Part shown: positions 29,791-39,016 of the stretch, one piece after another
Layout of the letters: the number at the start of each line of letters is the position of its first letter
Numbering within the stretch: position 1 is the stretch's first letter
Assembly (NCBI GenBank): GCA_963710275.1
Contig: CAVPZS010000008.1
Coordinates: 186,001 to 250,000, forward strand
Source of the DNA: Rhodoblastus sp963710275
Lineage (GTDB): Bacteria; Pseudomonadota; Alphaproteobacteria; Rhizobiales; Beijerinckiaceae
Direction of reading: 5' to 3'
DNA length: 64,000 bases
The notes under the pieces: generated by a model
The model's database searches: none
What the model saw: only the letters and a program-made list of their open reading frames with translations
What the model was told of the DNA's origin: nothing
Translations under genes and position numbers: made by a program

Positions 29791-30465
29791 ATGACGTCCG
29801 GTCTCTTCGGCAAACTGCCGGCGCGGCGCGATTTCGTGACTGTGAACGTGTCGCGCGGCTTTCTCGAGCTGTGGGAGGGCTGGGCGCAGTCCGGCCTCAC
29901 GGCCAGCCGCGAAAAGCTCGGCGAGGCTTGGGACGACGCCTGGCTCGGCGCCCCCCTCTGGCGGTTCTGGCTGGGTCCGGGCCTCTGCGGGGGCGTGGTC
30001 ATGGGAGCGATGATGCCGTCGCTGGACGGGGTCGGCCGCCATTATCCCCTGACCCTCGTCCACGAGGGCGACGCGCCGCCGCCGGATATGGACCTTCACG
30101 AGTCCTGGTTTGACGCCGCCGAGAATTTTCTGCTGGCGACGCTCGACGAAGGAGCGAGCTACGAGCGGGCGCTCGCCGATCTCGCGACATTGCCCGAACC
30201 CGAGGCCAACGGCGCTCCTGGCGCGCCGCCTTCCGTGCGCTTCGAGGTTTACAACGAGGCGCCGTCGGCTGCGACATTTGACGCCTTGCGACGGAAACTC
30301 TGGCGTGATCTTTATTCGCGACAGTCGTTCTGGTGGACGATCGGCGGCGAGACGCGCTCACCTGCGGCGCTGACCTGCTCTGGAATGCCCGATCCGGCGC
30401 TTTTTTCCTCCCTGCTGACGGGCGACTTCGGACCGGCGCCAACGAATGGGCCCAGCAATGAATGA
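29791..30465 (+). CDS. tagF: TagF, T6SS-associated post-translational regulator
   Basis: An intact 224-residue cytoplasmic protein. The N-terminus SGLFGKLPARRDFVTVNVSR and LGAPLWRFWLGPGLCGG are diagnostic of the TagF (DUF2094) family, as is LDGVGRHYPLTLV. TagF represses T6SS activity by a route that can involve sequestering Fha. It begins 1 base after tssM ends and overlaps the phosphatase gene, so all three are one transcript. Confidence 0.94.
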   Translation: MTSGLFGKLPARRDFVTVNVSRGFLELWEGWAQSGLTASREKLGEAWDDAWLGAPLWRFWLGPGLCGGVVMGAMMPSLDGVGRHYPLTLVHEGDAPPPDMDLHESWFDAAENFLLATLDEGASYERALADLATLPEPEANGAPGAPPSVRFEVYNEAPSAATFDALRRKLWRDLYSRQSFWWTIGGETRSPAALTCSGMPDPALFSSLLTGDFGPAPTNGPSNE

Positions 30466-31240
30466 TCGGGACGTCAAACTGGAAATCGGCTCGATCACGC
30501 ATGTCGGCTGCGTTCGCCAGGAAAACGAGGACGCCTTGCTGGTCGCGCCGCATGCCGGCCTTTTCGTGGTTGCCGATGGCATGGGGGGCCATGAGGCCGG
30601 GCGGCTCGCCTCCAGCACCATCGTCGCGCAACTCGACACCATCACGCCGCCGGCTTCGGGCGCCGAACTGCTGGCGCAATGCGAAACGCGGATCGAATCC
30701 GCCAATCGCCGGTTGCTGGCCGTCTCTGCGGAGCGCGGCGGCGCCATCATCGGCTCGACGCTCGCGGCCCTGCTGGTCTATCGCGAATTCTACGCCTGCC
30801 TCTGGGCCGGCGACAGTCGGATCTATCTCGTCCGCGACGGCGCGATCGCCCAATTGACCCGCGACCACACCGAGGCCGAGGAATTGCTGGAGCAGGGCGT
30901 GCTGACGCCCGAGGAGGCGGCGCGCTGGCCGCGACGCAATGTCATCACCCGCGCCATCGGCGTCAACGAGGACCCGGAACTCGAAATGGTCCATGGCGAA
31001 TTGCGCCTGAACGACACGTTCCTGATTTGCAGCGACGGGCTCACCGGCTATTTCGGGGCAGACGAAATTCTTGCCGGCATCGACGGCGTTCCGGCGCAAG
31101 CGGCCTGTGATCAATTCCTGCGTCAAACGCTGGAGCGGGGCGCTGCTGACAACGTCACCATCGTCATCGTCCGCTACCGGAAGCGCGAAACGACCCTTAT
31201 CCAGGCGGAAAGCGCGCCGCACGCCAGTTGGGGCAAATAG
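30458..31240 (+). CDS. pppA: PppA, PP2C-type Ser/Thr phosphatase of the T6SS switch
   Basis: A complete PP2C phosphatase of about 260 residues with the metal-binding motifs FVVADGMGGHEAGR, WAGDSRIYLVRDG, LICSDGLTGYF and GAADNVTIVIV. An in-frame ATG at 30446 also exists; the one at 30458 is chosen because MNDRDVKLEIGSITHVGCVR matches the family start, though neither has a strong ribosome site. It overlaps the tagF stop. It reverses the phosphorylation made by the kinase encoded 4 bases downstream. Confidence 0.92.
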   Translation: MNDRDVKLEIGSITHVGCVRQENEDALLVAPHAGLFVVADGMGGHEAGRLASSTIVAQLDTITPPASGAELLAQCETRIESANRRLLAVSAERGGAIIGSTLAALLVYREFYACLWAGDSRIYLVRDGAIAQLTRDHTEAEELLEQGVLTPEEAARWPRRNVITRAIGVNEDPELEMVHGELRLNDTFLICSDGLTGYFGADEILAGIDGVPAQAACDQFLRQTLERGAADNVTIVIVRYRKRETTLIQAESAPHASWGK

Positions 31241-31243
31241 CCG

Positions 31244-33093
31244 ATGGCTCACGACAACGACACGCTCGCGCGCGCAAAACTTCCGGCCGGCACGCAGCTC
31301 AACGGCATCTACGAGATCGACAAGCCAATCGCCGCGGGCGGCATGGGCGAGGTCTATATCGGCCACGAGATCCAGAACGGCCACCGGGTGGCGATCAAGG
31401 TCATCAAGTCCGACCTCGTCGACAGCGAAATGGCGCTGGCGCTGTTCCGCAAGGAGGCTTCGGCGCTGCGCGACCTCAATAGCGAGGCCATCGTCCGCTA
31501 TTTCGTCTATTCGATCGACCCGGTGATCAAGCGCGACTACCTGGCGATGGAATATGTCGAGGGGCCGAGCATAGAGAGCTTTCTCGACCAGCGCCGGGCG
31601 CTGTCGGTCGAGGACGTCCGGGCGCTGGCGCGGCGCGTGGCGCTGGGCCTCAACTCCGCGCACGAGATGGGGATCGTCCACCGCGATATTTCGCCTGACA
31701 ATATCGTCCTGCCGCAGGGCGACACCCGCAAGGCGAAGATCATCGACTTCGGCATCACCCGTTCGATCGCGGCGGCGGCGGCACGGTGATCGGCACCGGT
31801 TTCGCGGGAAAATACAATTTCGTTTCGCCCGAGCAGCTGGGCATGTTCGGCGGCGACGTCAAAGGGCAGTCCGACATCTACAGCCTCGGCCTGGTGCTGG
31901 TGGCGGCGTTGCGCGGCGAGCCGATCGACATGGCCGGAAGCCAGTCCGACGTGATCGAAAAGCGCCGCAACGTGCCGGATCTCACGGGTATCGATCCGTC
32001 GATCGCGCCTTTGATCGCCCGCATGCTGGAGCCAGACCCGGCGCGGCGCATCCAGACCATGGCGGAAGTGGCTGAAGCGTGTCTTCCGGTCAAGCCCGCC
32101 ACCCTTCCGCCGAAAGCCGGCCGCGCCGGGGCGAAGACGGAGCTGGCGCCGAAGAAAACCGATTGGTCTCGGCCCGGCGAGCAAAAGCCGCAACGGAAAT
32201 TTCCCGTGGCGCTGGTCGTCGGGCTGGTCGCGGGATTGGCGGTCGTTGGGGCAGGCGGCTTCTTCCTGCTGAGCCCTCCGGCGCCCGTCGAGCATGGGAG
32301 CGGGAAAGGCGCCTTGCCGACCCTGGACGAAGCGCCGGTCGCGCCGAACCCATCCGCGCAAACCCCGGCCGACGAAGCGCGGCCGAAGGCGCCGGAGACT
32401 CCTTCCGCTCCGGCTGCTGACAACAAGCCCGCCGCGCCCGCTCCGGCCGAAAAGCCGAAGACCGACGCCGACGCGGCGAAAATCGAGCGCATCCGCAAGT
32501 TCATCTCCACCTACGACGGCGGCGACTGCTTCTGGATCAATCCCACGCTGGTCGCCGCCAACAGCGCCATCATCGAAGGCGTCGCCGCGTCGAAGCAGCC
32601 GTTCGAACAGCTTGACGCCGCCTTCACCAAGGCGCTCGGCTTCGACGCCGACATCGAGTTCAAGACCGTCAACCCCTCGCAATGCGCCGCCGTCAGCTTC
32701 CTCGGCCGCACGCGCTTCGATCCGCTGCTCGCGCCGCGTATCGACGTCAATGTGACCGACCTCGCCAATGGCGAAACCCTGACCGGGGCGATCGCGACCC
32801 ATTTCGCGGTGGAGCTGGAAGTCCTGCTCGTCGGCGAGGACGGTTTCGTGCAGAACGTGACGAGCATGCTGAGGGCGGCCAACCAGCGCGCCTTCAGTAT
32901 CCGCATCGACCGGCCCGCCGGCGCCTCCGCCAAGCCGCAATTGCTGATCGCCATCGCCAGCACCAAGCCGATACCCGGCCTCAAACTCGCCAAGCCGACC
33001 CATGCCGACCGGTTCTTTCCGGCCATTGTCGCCGACGCGCTCGATCGTGGCATCGGCCTCGAAGTCACCATGAAGTACATCAATGTCCAATAG
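31244..33093 (+). pseudogene. ppkA: PpkA-like membrane Ser/Thr kinase of the T6SS switch, one frameshift
   Basis: The kinase domain (residues about 20-280) has the glycine loop IAAGGMGEVYIG, VAIKVIK, catalytic GIVHRDISPDNIVL and the DFG motif IIDFGITRS. At the CGG repeat near 31772-31782 the frame breaks: one frame stops at 31789, the next goes on as TGFAGKYNFVSPEQLGMFGG and runs to 33093. After the kinase come a Lys/Pro linker, one membrane helix (ALVVGLVAGLAVVGAGG), a Pro/Ala-rich stretch, and a periplasmic domain of about 200 residues (DGGDCFWINPTLVAANSAII). That domain is not one I recognise and could sense an envelope signal. Confidence 0.92.
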
Positions 33094-33148
33094 CCAAGCT
33101 TTTCCGCGCTGGCGCGGGATTCACGGCAGTCGCAGCGTGGGGCGCGAA

Positions 33149-34719
33149 ATGCCTTGTCGACGTCTTTCGGGTCCACTCGGCTTTCTGCTTGTCGTCCTTT
33201 GCCTTTGCCTCCTGGTCGCGCCGCACGCCCGTGCGGTCGAGGCCAACGGCCAGACGCGGGCGCTGGTCGTCGGCGTGGACGCTTACGCCAAAGCCTTGCG
33301 CGGCGCCGTGGCGGACGCGCGCGACATCGCCGACACCCTCGGCAAGGCTGGCGCGCAGGACGTCACGCTGCTGCTGGACGCCCAGGCCAGCCACGACGCC
33401 ATCCTCAAGGCGGCCGCCGCCCTGCGCGAGCGGACGCAGGCGGGGGATCTCATCGTTATCGCTTTCGCGGGACTGGGAACGCGCGAGTCTGCGAACGGCG
33501 ACCGCGCCCTGCTTCTTGCAGGCGCTGTCGCGCCTCTGCGTTTCGGCGAAATCAAGAGTCTCGTCCGCGAACTGGAGACAGCGGGCGCGCAGGTTCTTGT
33601 CGTGACCGACGCCAACTTTGGCTTGGAGCAGACACGCCCGCTCGACAAGCGCGAGCAGGATCAAGGCGCCGGGCGCGCTGGGCCGCCGCCTCCCGAGACC
33701 CGGGCCCCGGCGCGCAAAAAGACCCGTCGGACCAGGCGATGCCGGAAAAGGATTTTGCCAGGACGATTTTCCTGTTTGCCGCGGGCTTCGACCAGCAGGC
33801 GCCGGAGATCCGCATCCCCGATCTGGGCTGGCGCGGCGCGTTGAGCTACGCCTTCGCCCGTTCGGTTGAAAACGCGCGTCGCGACCACCCGGAGCAGGCG
33901 TTGAACCTGCGCGCGATCGTCGCGCAGACCAGCCAGATCGCCTATCAGATCTCCGACGGCCGCCAGAACATCGTCATGTCGGGCGGCGCGATGTTTGGAG
34001 ACGCGGGGCGGACCCGCACGATCAAGCAGGTGGCCGGCCCGGGCATGCCGCTCAAGGAGGCCAACCGGGCCAAGAACGCTCCGGCCGGCGGTGGCGAACC
34101 CTTGCGCGTCGCCGCGCTCGACGGCCGCGCCGATCATTTCGCCGGCCTCGCGCCGCTGGAAAATTCCTTTGTCGCCGTGGCGCCGAACCAGTCGCCCGAA
34201 ATGATCTGGGATCAGACGGCCAGCCAGGTGATCGTCGGCGGCGACGTCATCGCCTATGGCGTGCAGCGCGACGACATTCCCGCCATCGTCGATCGCGTTG
34301 TCGCCGTGCGCGCCCTGAAGCGCATGACGGCGCAATCGCCGCAGACCATCATCCTCGCGCCCGGCAGCAGCCTGCACCACCAGGGGACGAAAGTGGCGAT
34401 CGAGATCGAGGATCTGCAGGACCGCGCGCTGCTGCTGTTCGACATCACCGGCGACGGCACCGTGCAACTCCTCTATCCCATCGGCTCGGACCCGCCGATC
34501 ATGGAAAAGTCCGAGTACAAGCTGGAACTGATGGTCACCGAGCCCTATGGCGCCGACCAGATCGTCGCCATCACCGCGCCCCAGCGCATGTCCGATCTCG
34601 AACAGGCGTTCAACCGCCTCAAGGATCGCAAGACATCGGGACAGATCCAGAAAATCCTCGCCCGCTACGCGCCCGCGGCCTCGCGGGTCGGCTCCGTCGG
34701 ATTGTTCACCGCGCCATGA
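33149..34719 (+). pseudogene. Exported caspase-fold protein lacking the catalytic His and Cys, with DUF4384-like end
   Basis: The ATG at 33149 gives a signal peptide (LGFLLVVLCLCLLVAPHARA); an ATG at 33083 overlapping ppkA is also in frame. The caspase p20-like fold is visible in TRALVVGVDAYAKALRGAVA and VADARDIADTLGKAGAQDVT. Where active members have GHG there is IVIAFAGLGTRES (Leu109), and where they have DAC there is VLVVTDANFG (Asn156). A frameshift lies around 33660-33720; the next frame runs from DQAMPEKDFARTIFLFAAGF to 34719. The end has ALLLFDITGDGTVQLLYPIG, like DUF4384. It probably acts as a non-enzymatic envelope scaffold or sensor tied to the kinase gene it follows; this is inference. 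Confidence 0.75.
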
Positions 34720-35318
34720 CGAAAAAAAGACTTTTCTCCCTTGCCGTCTTCGCTTCCCTGCTCCTCTGCAGCGGCGGCCGCCTGTCCGCGGCCTCCGGGC
34801 AAGCCAACTCCGCGCCAAATGCGGCGGGACTGGAGATCAAGGTCGAGCCGGCGGACGAAATTCCGACCGGCGCGCAGATCCAGTTCAAGGTCAGCGCCCG
34901 CAAGCGCGGCTATGTCATTCTCGTCAACATCGACGCGGAAGGGCAGGCGAAGCAGATATTCCCGGCGCTCGCCGGCGACGAGATGCCATTCGGCGCAACC
35001 GACGATCTCAACATGGTCAAGCCGGAAAAGCCGCTGGTCGTGCCCGACGCGCGCAATGCGCTGGCGAATTTCGAATTCTACGCCAGCCAGCCGGGGCAGG
35101 GGACCATCGTCGGCCTGATGAGTTCTGTGCCGGTGGAAATCGTGGACCTGCCGGAGCTGCCCGCGTCGGGCGACGACCGTGAGGCTTCGGTCAAGCGCAT
35201 ATTCGAGGCGATCGGAGGCCTGCAGGTGCTGCCGCGCGATGAAAATCCCCGCGCCCGCGCGTCGCAGGCGGAGACGCCGAATTGGTCGATGGTCGCCGTC
35301 GACTACCGGGTCAAGTGA
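34716..35318 (+). CDS. Exported DUF4384-like protein
   Basis: A 200-residue protein whose ATG overlaps the stop of the pseudo-caspase gene by four bases. The signal peptide ends near GRLSAASG. The core IQFKVSARKRGYVILVNIDA and GQAKQIFPALAGDEMPFG resembles the DUF4384 domain, often found with caspase-family proteins. The end has ASVKRIFEAIGGLQVLPRDE and NWSMVAVDYRVK. It closes the plus-strand T6SS operon. Together with the preceding gene it makes an exported pair of unknown role. Confidence 0.75.
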   Translation: MTKKRLFSLAVFASLLLCSGGRLSAASGQANSAPNAAGLEIKVEPADEIPTGAQIQFKVSARKRGYVILVNIDAEGQAKQIFPALAGDEMPFGATDDLNMVKPEKPLVVPDARNALANFEFYASQPGQGTIVGLMSSVPVEIVDLPELPASGDDREASVKRIFEAIGGLQVLPRDENPRARASQAETPNWSMVAVDYRVK

Positions 35319-35952
35319 TCACGGCGCCGCTTTGGTGACGGCCGCATAGGCCTTCTCGAAGCCGTTCGAGGGCACGCTGACCTTCAGGTTCTGGCCGTTG
35401 GAGGCGACCAGCACGATGTCCATCGTCTTGGCGGCGCCGAGTTCTTTGGCAAGTGCGGAATCGAGATTGGCGAGGATGGTGCAGCCGTTGGGCTCGCAGG
35501 TCTCATAGCCGAATTTGCGCGGATTGGCCGCGCCCGCTCGGATTTCCACGCCGGCCGACACCGAGACGCCGGTCGGCAGCCGTCCGAGCAGGCGCAGGGC
35601 TTTCGCCTGATCATAGCCTATGACCAGCGAGATGACGATCTGGCGGCCGTCCTTGCCGGCGACCTGCAGCATGCCCGAACAGCTGCGTTTCGGCGCGCCG
35701 TTGGGATATTCGAGGCAGGTCACGGACCAGTTGTCGAAATTGAGCACTTCGGTCTTGCTCGGGACGGCGGGCGCCGCGCGTTGCGCAGGCTCGGGCGACT
35801 TGGCGGCCTGGGCCGTCGTCGTGGGCTTGGTTTCCGCCGAGCCCTTCGGCCACAGCAGCCAGTTCGAAATCGTTTGCGAGGGCGCCCGAGGACGAAACGA
35901 CGGGCGAAAGCAGGGAAAACGCGAGAGCGAGCGCGAAATGGTTCCGGTTCAT
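35319..35952 (-). pseudogene. IalB family protein (invasion-associated locus B), frameshifted
   Basis: The ATG at 35952 starts MNRNHFALALAFSLLSPVVS, a signal peptide. Near 35870 the frame is lost; another frame reads SNWLLWPKGSAETKPTTTAQ and joins the clean section VLNFDNWSVTCLEYPNGAPK through CSGMLQVAGKDGRQIVISLV, PTGVSVSAGVEIRAG and YETCEPNGCTILANLD to the stop at 35319. The conserved Cys pairs are kept. IalB proteins are periplasmic or secreted and common in alphaproteobacteria; the biochemical role is unclear. It is convergent with the T6SS operon, ending 1 base from it. Confidence 0.85.
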
Positions 35953-36223
35953 ATCATTTGCCTGCAAAATGGCCGCCGTGCGCCCGTCGCCGCGACGTTA
36001 CCGCCGGGCAAAGCAATAGCCTCGAACAACCGCCGGCACAAGGCGCGAGAGCTCGCCAATACTGGCGTTTTCCGCGGCCGGGCGCCCGCTCCAGCCGACA
36101 ATGTCCTTGAACGGTCGTCGCTTATCGAGTCTTATTCGCCCGGCGATTTCCGGTCCCGGCCGGAATTGTCGTCGCGGCCCGTCGCGCGAAAGTCGTAGGC
36201 GAGGGACCGACCGGACAGCTCGG

Positions 36224-36901
36224 ATGAATGAAAACCTCGCCTTTGCCTGGGCCGTTGTCGAGATCGTCTGGATCAATCTTCTGCTTTCCGGGGACAATGC
36301 GATCCTGATCGCGCTGGCGTGCCGGGAGCTCGCGCCCAGACAGCGTTTCTGGGGCATTTTCCTCGGCGGCGCAGGCGGCATGGTCCTGCGGATCGCCTTC
36401 ACCGCCGTCATGCTGCGGATCCTCGCCGCGCCAATGCTGAAGACCTTGGGCGGCCAGCTCCTGATCGTCATCGCCATCAAGCTGGCGATCGACGAAGCGG
36501 ACCAGACGCAGGTCGCCGCCCGGCCGCATTTCTGGGCCAGCGTGTTTTCGATCATCGCCGCCGACGCGACCATGTCGCTCGACAATGTCGTCGCGGTCGC
36601 CGCGGCCTCCGAAGGATCGATGAAACTCGTCGTCTTCGGACTCGCGCTCTCGGCGCCCATCCTGATGTTCGGCGCGGGCGCGATCCTGCGCCTGCTGGAT
36701 CGTTTTCCCTTTCTGGTGTGGGGGGGAGCGGGGCTTCTGGGCTGGATCGGGGGCGATCTGATCGCCAGCGATCCGTTCTGGGCGCGGTTCGACCGCCACG
36801 GGCCGGCGATCCCGAAAACCGCGGCGTCCCTGACGGGTTTGCTGATCGTGATCGGCGTGGCCGCCCTCATCAGGGTCGTGGCGGCGTGGAAGCAGCGTTA
36901 G
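36224..36901 (+). CDS. TerC/YjbE family integral membrane protein
   Basis: An intact 225-residue protein with six or seven hydrophobic helices. The TerC motifs are WINLLLSGDNAILIALACRE in helix 1 and AADATMSLDNVVAVAAAS in the middle, each holding an acidic residue next to Asn in the membrane. The ATG at 36224 gives MNENLAFAWAVVEIVWINLL; further upstream frame is open but lacks homology. TerC-family proteins are linked to metal handling (manganese export in some bacteria). The substrate here is not known. Confidence 0.88.
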   Translation: MNENLAFAWAVVEIVWINLLLSGDNAILIALACRELAPRQRFWGIFLGGAGGMVLRIAFTAVMLRILAAPMLKTLGGQLLIVIAIKLAIDEADQTQVAARPHFWASVFSIIAADATMSLDNVVAVAAASEGSMKLVVFGLALSAPILMFGAGAILRLLDRFPFLVWGGAGLLGWIGGDLIASDPFWARFDRHGPAIPKTAASLTGLLIVIGVAALIRVVAAWKQR

Positions 36902-36907
36902 CCAGTA

Positions 36908-38906
36908 TTAGCCGCCGGCAGGGCCTTCCAGCCGCGAGAACACGATGAGCTTGCGCAACTCGCGCGCCAGGCGTGCGCCCTGCGGCTGATACAACGCAGT
37001 CTCAAGCCGGACCGGCAGGCTGGCCATCGCGGCGCGCGCCACGGCGAGCGGGCATCCGGAGATGCGGGCGATGGTGTTGGCCGCCTCGAAGGCCGCGTCG
37101 GCGTTGGGCGAGGACTCGATCCAGAGGCGCCAGTCCGGCCTGACCCTTTCGCCCTTTTCGACGCGCCTGAGGCCGTCGACCGTCGCCAGGACGAAAAGCG
37201 TGTCCCCGATCTCCAGGCGAATATCGTCGGACGGATCGAAGGCGATGGCCCCGCCGCGCCGGTGCAGGATCGGCGCTGCGCCGAAGCCGTAAGCGACTTC
37301 GGCGATCTGGCGGCCGTGGAGCGTGTCCTCGGCAATGATGGTGTATTCGGTGACCAGCACCGACCTGTTATCGAGATTGAAGGCGGCCAGGATGTTTTCG
37401 CCGAAGGCGGCGCCGGCGATCGCCTCCGCGGCGATGGACGAGTCGCTGATGCCGGTCGAGGACGGGACGAGCGAGGCGACGTTGCGCGCCAATTGCTGGT
37501 CGGCGGTGCGGAAGACGACATTGCAGGCCGGGTTGAGCGAATGCACCAGCAGGCTGACTTCCAGGTTGGCGACCTGGTCGTCCAGCACGACGATGGCGGC
37601 CTTGGCCGCTCCGACATTGGCGCGCAACAACGCCTGCCTCAATGGGCCGATCTGCATCGCGACGTCCGGAAGGATGCTGGCTTCGATCGGCGCCTCGTCG
37701 ACGCCGACCAGCGGCCGCCCCCAATCCCTAAGGATTTCCAGCAATTTTCCGGCCGATCGCGCCCATGCCGACGACGATGGTGTGATCGCCTGTTGGCGCG
37801 GCGCGCCGGCGTCGCGCGATCTGGAGGCGCGCGCTCAGGACCACGCCCGTCAAGGTGGCGAAGATGACGCCCATGAAGATCATGCTGGCGATCGTCACGA
37901 TCACGGAGAAGAAATAAAGGCCGTGAGAAATCGGGAACGGCAGTTTCACCGCGCCAAAAACATTGTCGAAGCCGCCGATCGCCAGGACGATCGCCACATT
38001 TGTCGCGTCGAACCAGCTGTTGTCAGGATTTTCGAGATGATAGAGCAGGATCGCGAGCAGGGTCAGGCCGAGCATGATGCCGAAGGAGACCAGCGCGGTC
38101 TTCGACGCGCCGGCGCCGCTCCGCCAACCCTGCCGCCACGCCGCGAACGCCGCCCGCCGCTCCTTGAAGCTCGGGCCGCGATCGCCTTGGGTGCGGCCTG
38201 CCGGGCGCGATGTCGCGTCGGAGGAAAAGGGCGCGCTTTCGACAAAGGTCAGGACGTCGTGCTGCTGCACGATCCGGCCGGCGTCCGGCGGGAAGAAGAA
38301 ATCCACCTCTTCTTCGCTTCCCGATCTATGCAGGAGAATGCGCCGCCGCGCGCTGTTCAGTTCGGAGGCGGGGCGTCCCAGGCGCCAGTCGCCGCGGCCT
38401 ATGGTCTCGCGCGCCACCCGCGTCTTGACTCCGCCGACCTCGAACAGCGCCCGGGTGTCATTGCTCAATGAAGCGAGGGCGAAGGCCGCGGCGGAGAATT
38501 CCGACGGCTCGAAGGCGACGAGATTGCCCAGTTGCTCCCGCAGGAGGGCATTGAGATTGTCCTGGGCGGAGCGGATGATCAGGCGAACGTTCGGGTTCAG
38601 CGACCGCGCGGTGAAGGCGGCGGCGATATTGCTGCGCTCGTCGCCGGTGACCAGCAGGATCGTCCGGCAATGCGCGATGTCCGCCTTGCGCAGGACGGAA
38701 GCCTGGCCACAGTCGCCAATGACGGAACCGTCGAGCGGCGTCTCCCGCCCGTCGTCCTGGAATGCCTGCGCCGCCAGGTCGACGCCGACGACGGTGACGC
38801 CGAACTGCTTGAGCAGGGTGACGCATTGCCGTCCCAGGCGGCCAAGACCGCAAACGATGAAGATATCTTCGAGAGCCCCCGGGGGGCCGCCGTCCACCTG
38901 TTCCAT
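36908..38906 (-). pseudogene. RCK-pore-RCK channel-like protein (TrkA-N domains at both ends), one frameshift
   Basis: The ATG at 38906 (AGGAG 5 bases upstream) starts a TrkA-N/Rossmann domain: IFIVCGLGRLGRQCVTLLK and VIGDCGQASVLRKADIAHCR. After a linker come a helix (ALVSFGIMLGLTLLAILLYH), a pore-loop region with AIVLAIGGFDNVFG, and another helix (FSVIVTIASMIFMGVIFATL). A second Rossmann start is HTIVVGMGAIGRKIAG. Near 37740 the frame changes and the second RCK continues EILRDWGRPLVGVDEAPIEA to 36908. About 665 codons. The protein looks like a ligand-gated ion channel, but the pore loop lacks the usual TVGYGD potassium filter. Confidence 0.8.
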
Positions 38907-39016
38907 GCCGCTCCTGATCGCGTTTCGAGCCCCACGGATCCTGGCGCCGTCCGGCGCCGCGCGCCATGGCGGATATCATCCGGCGAACTTCGGCGAGAGC
39001 AAGACGCGTCTGCGGG

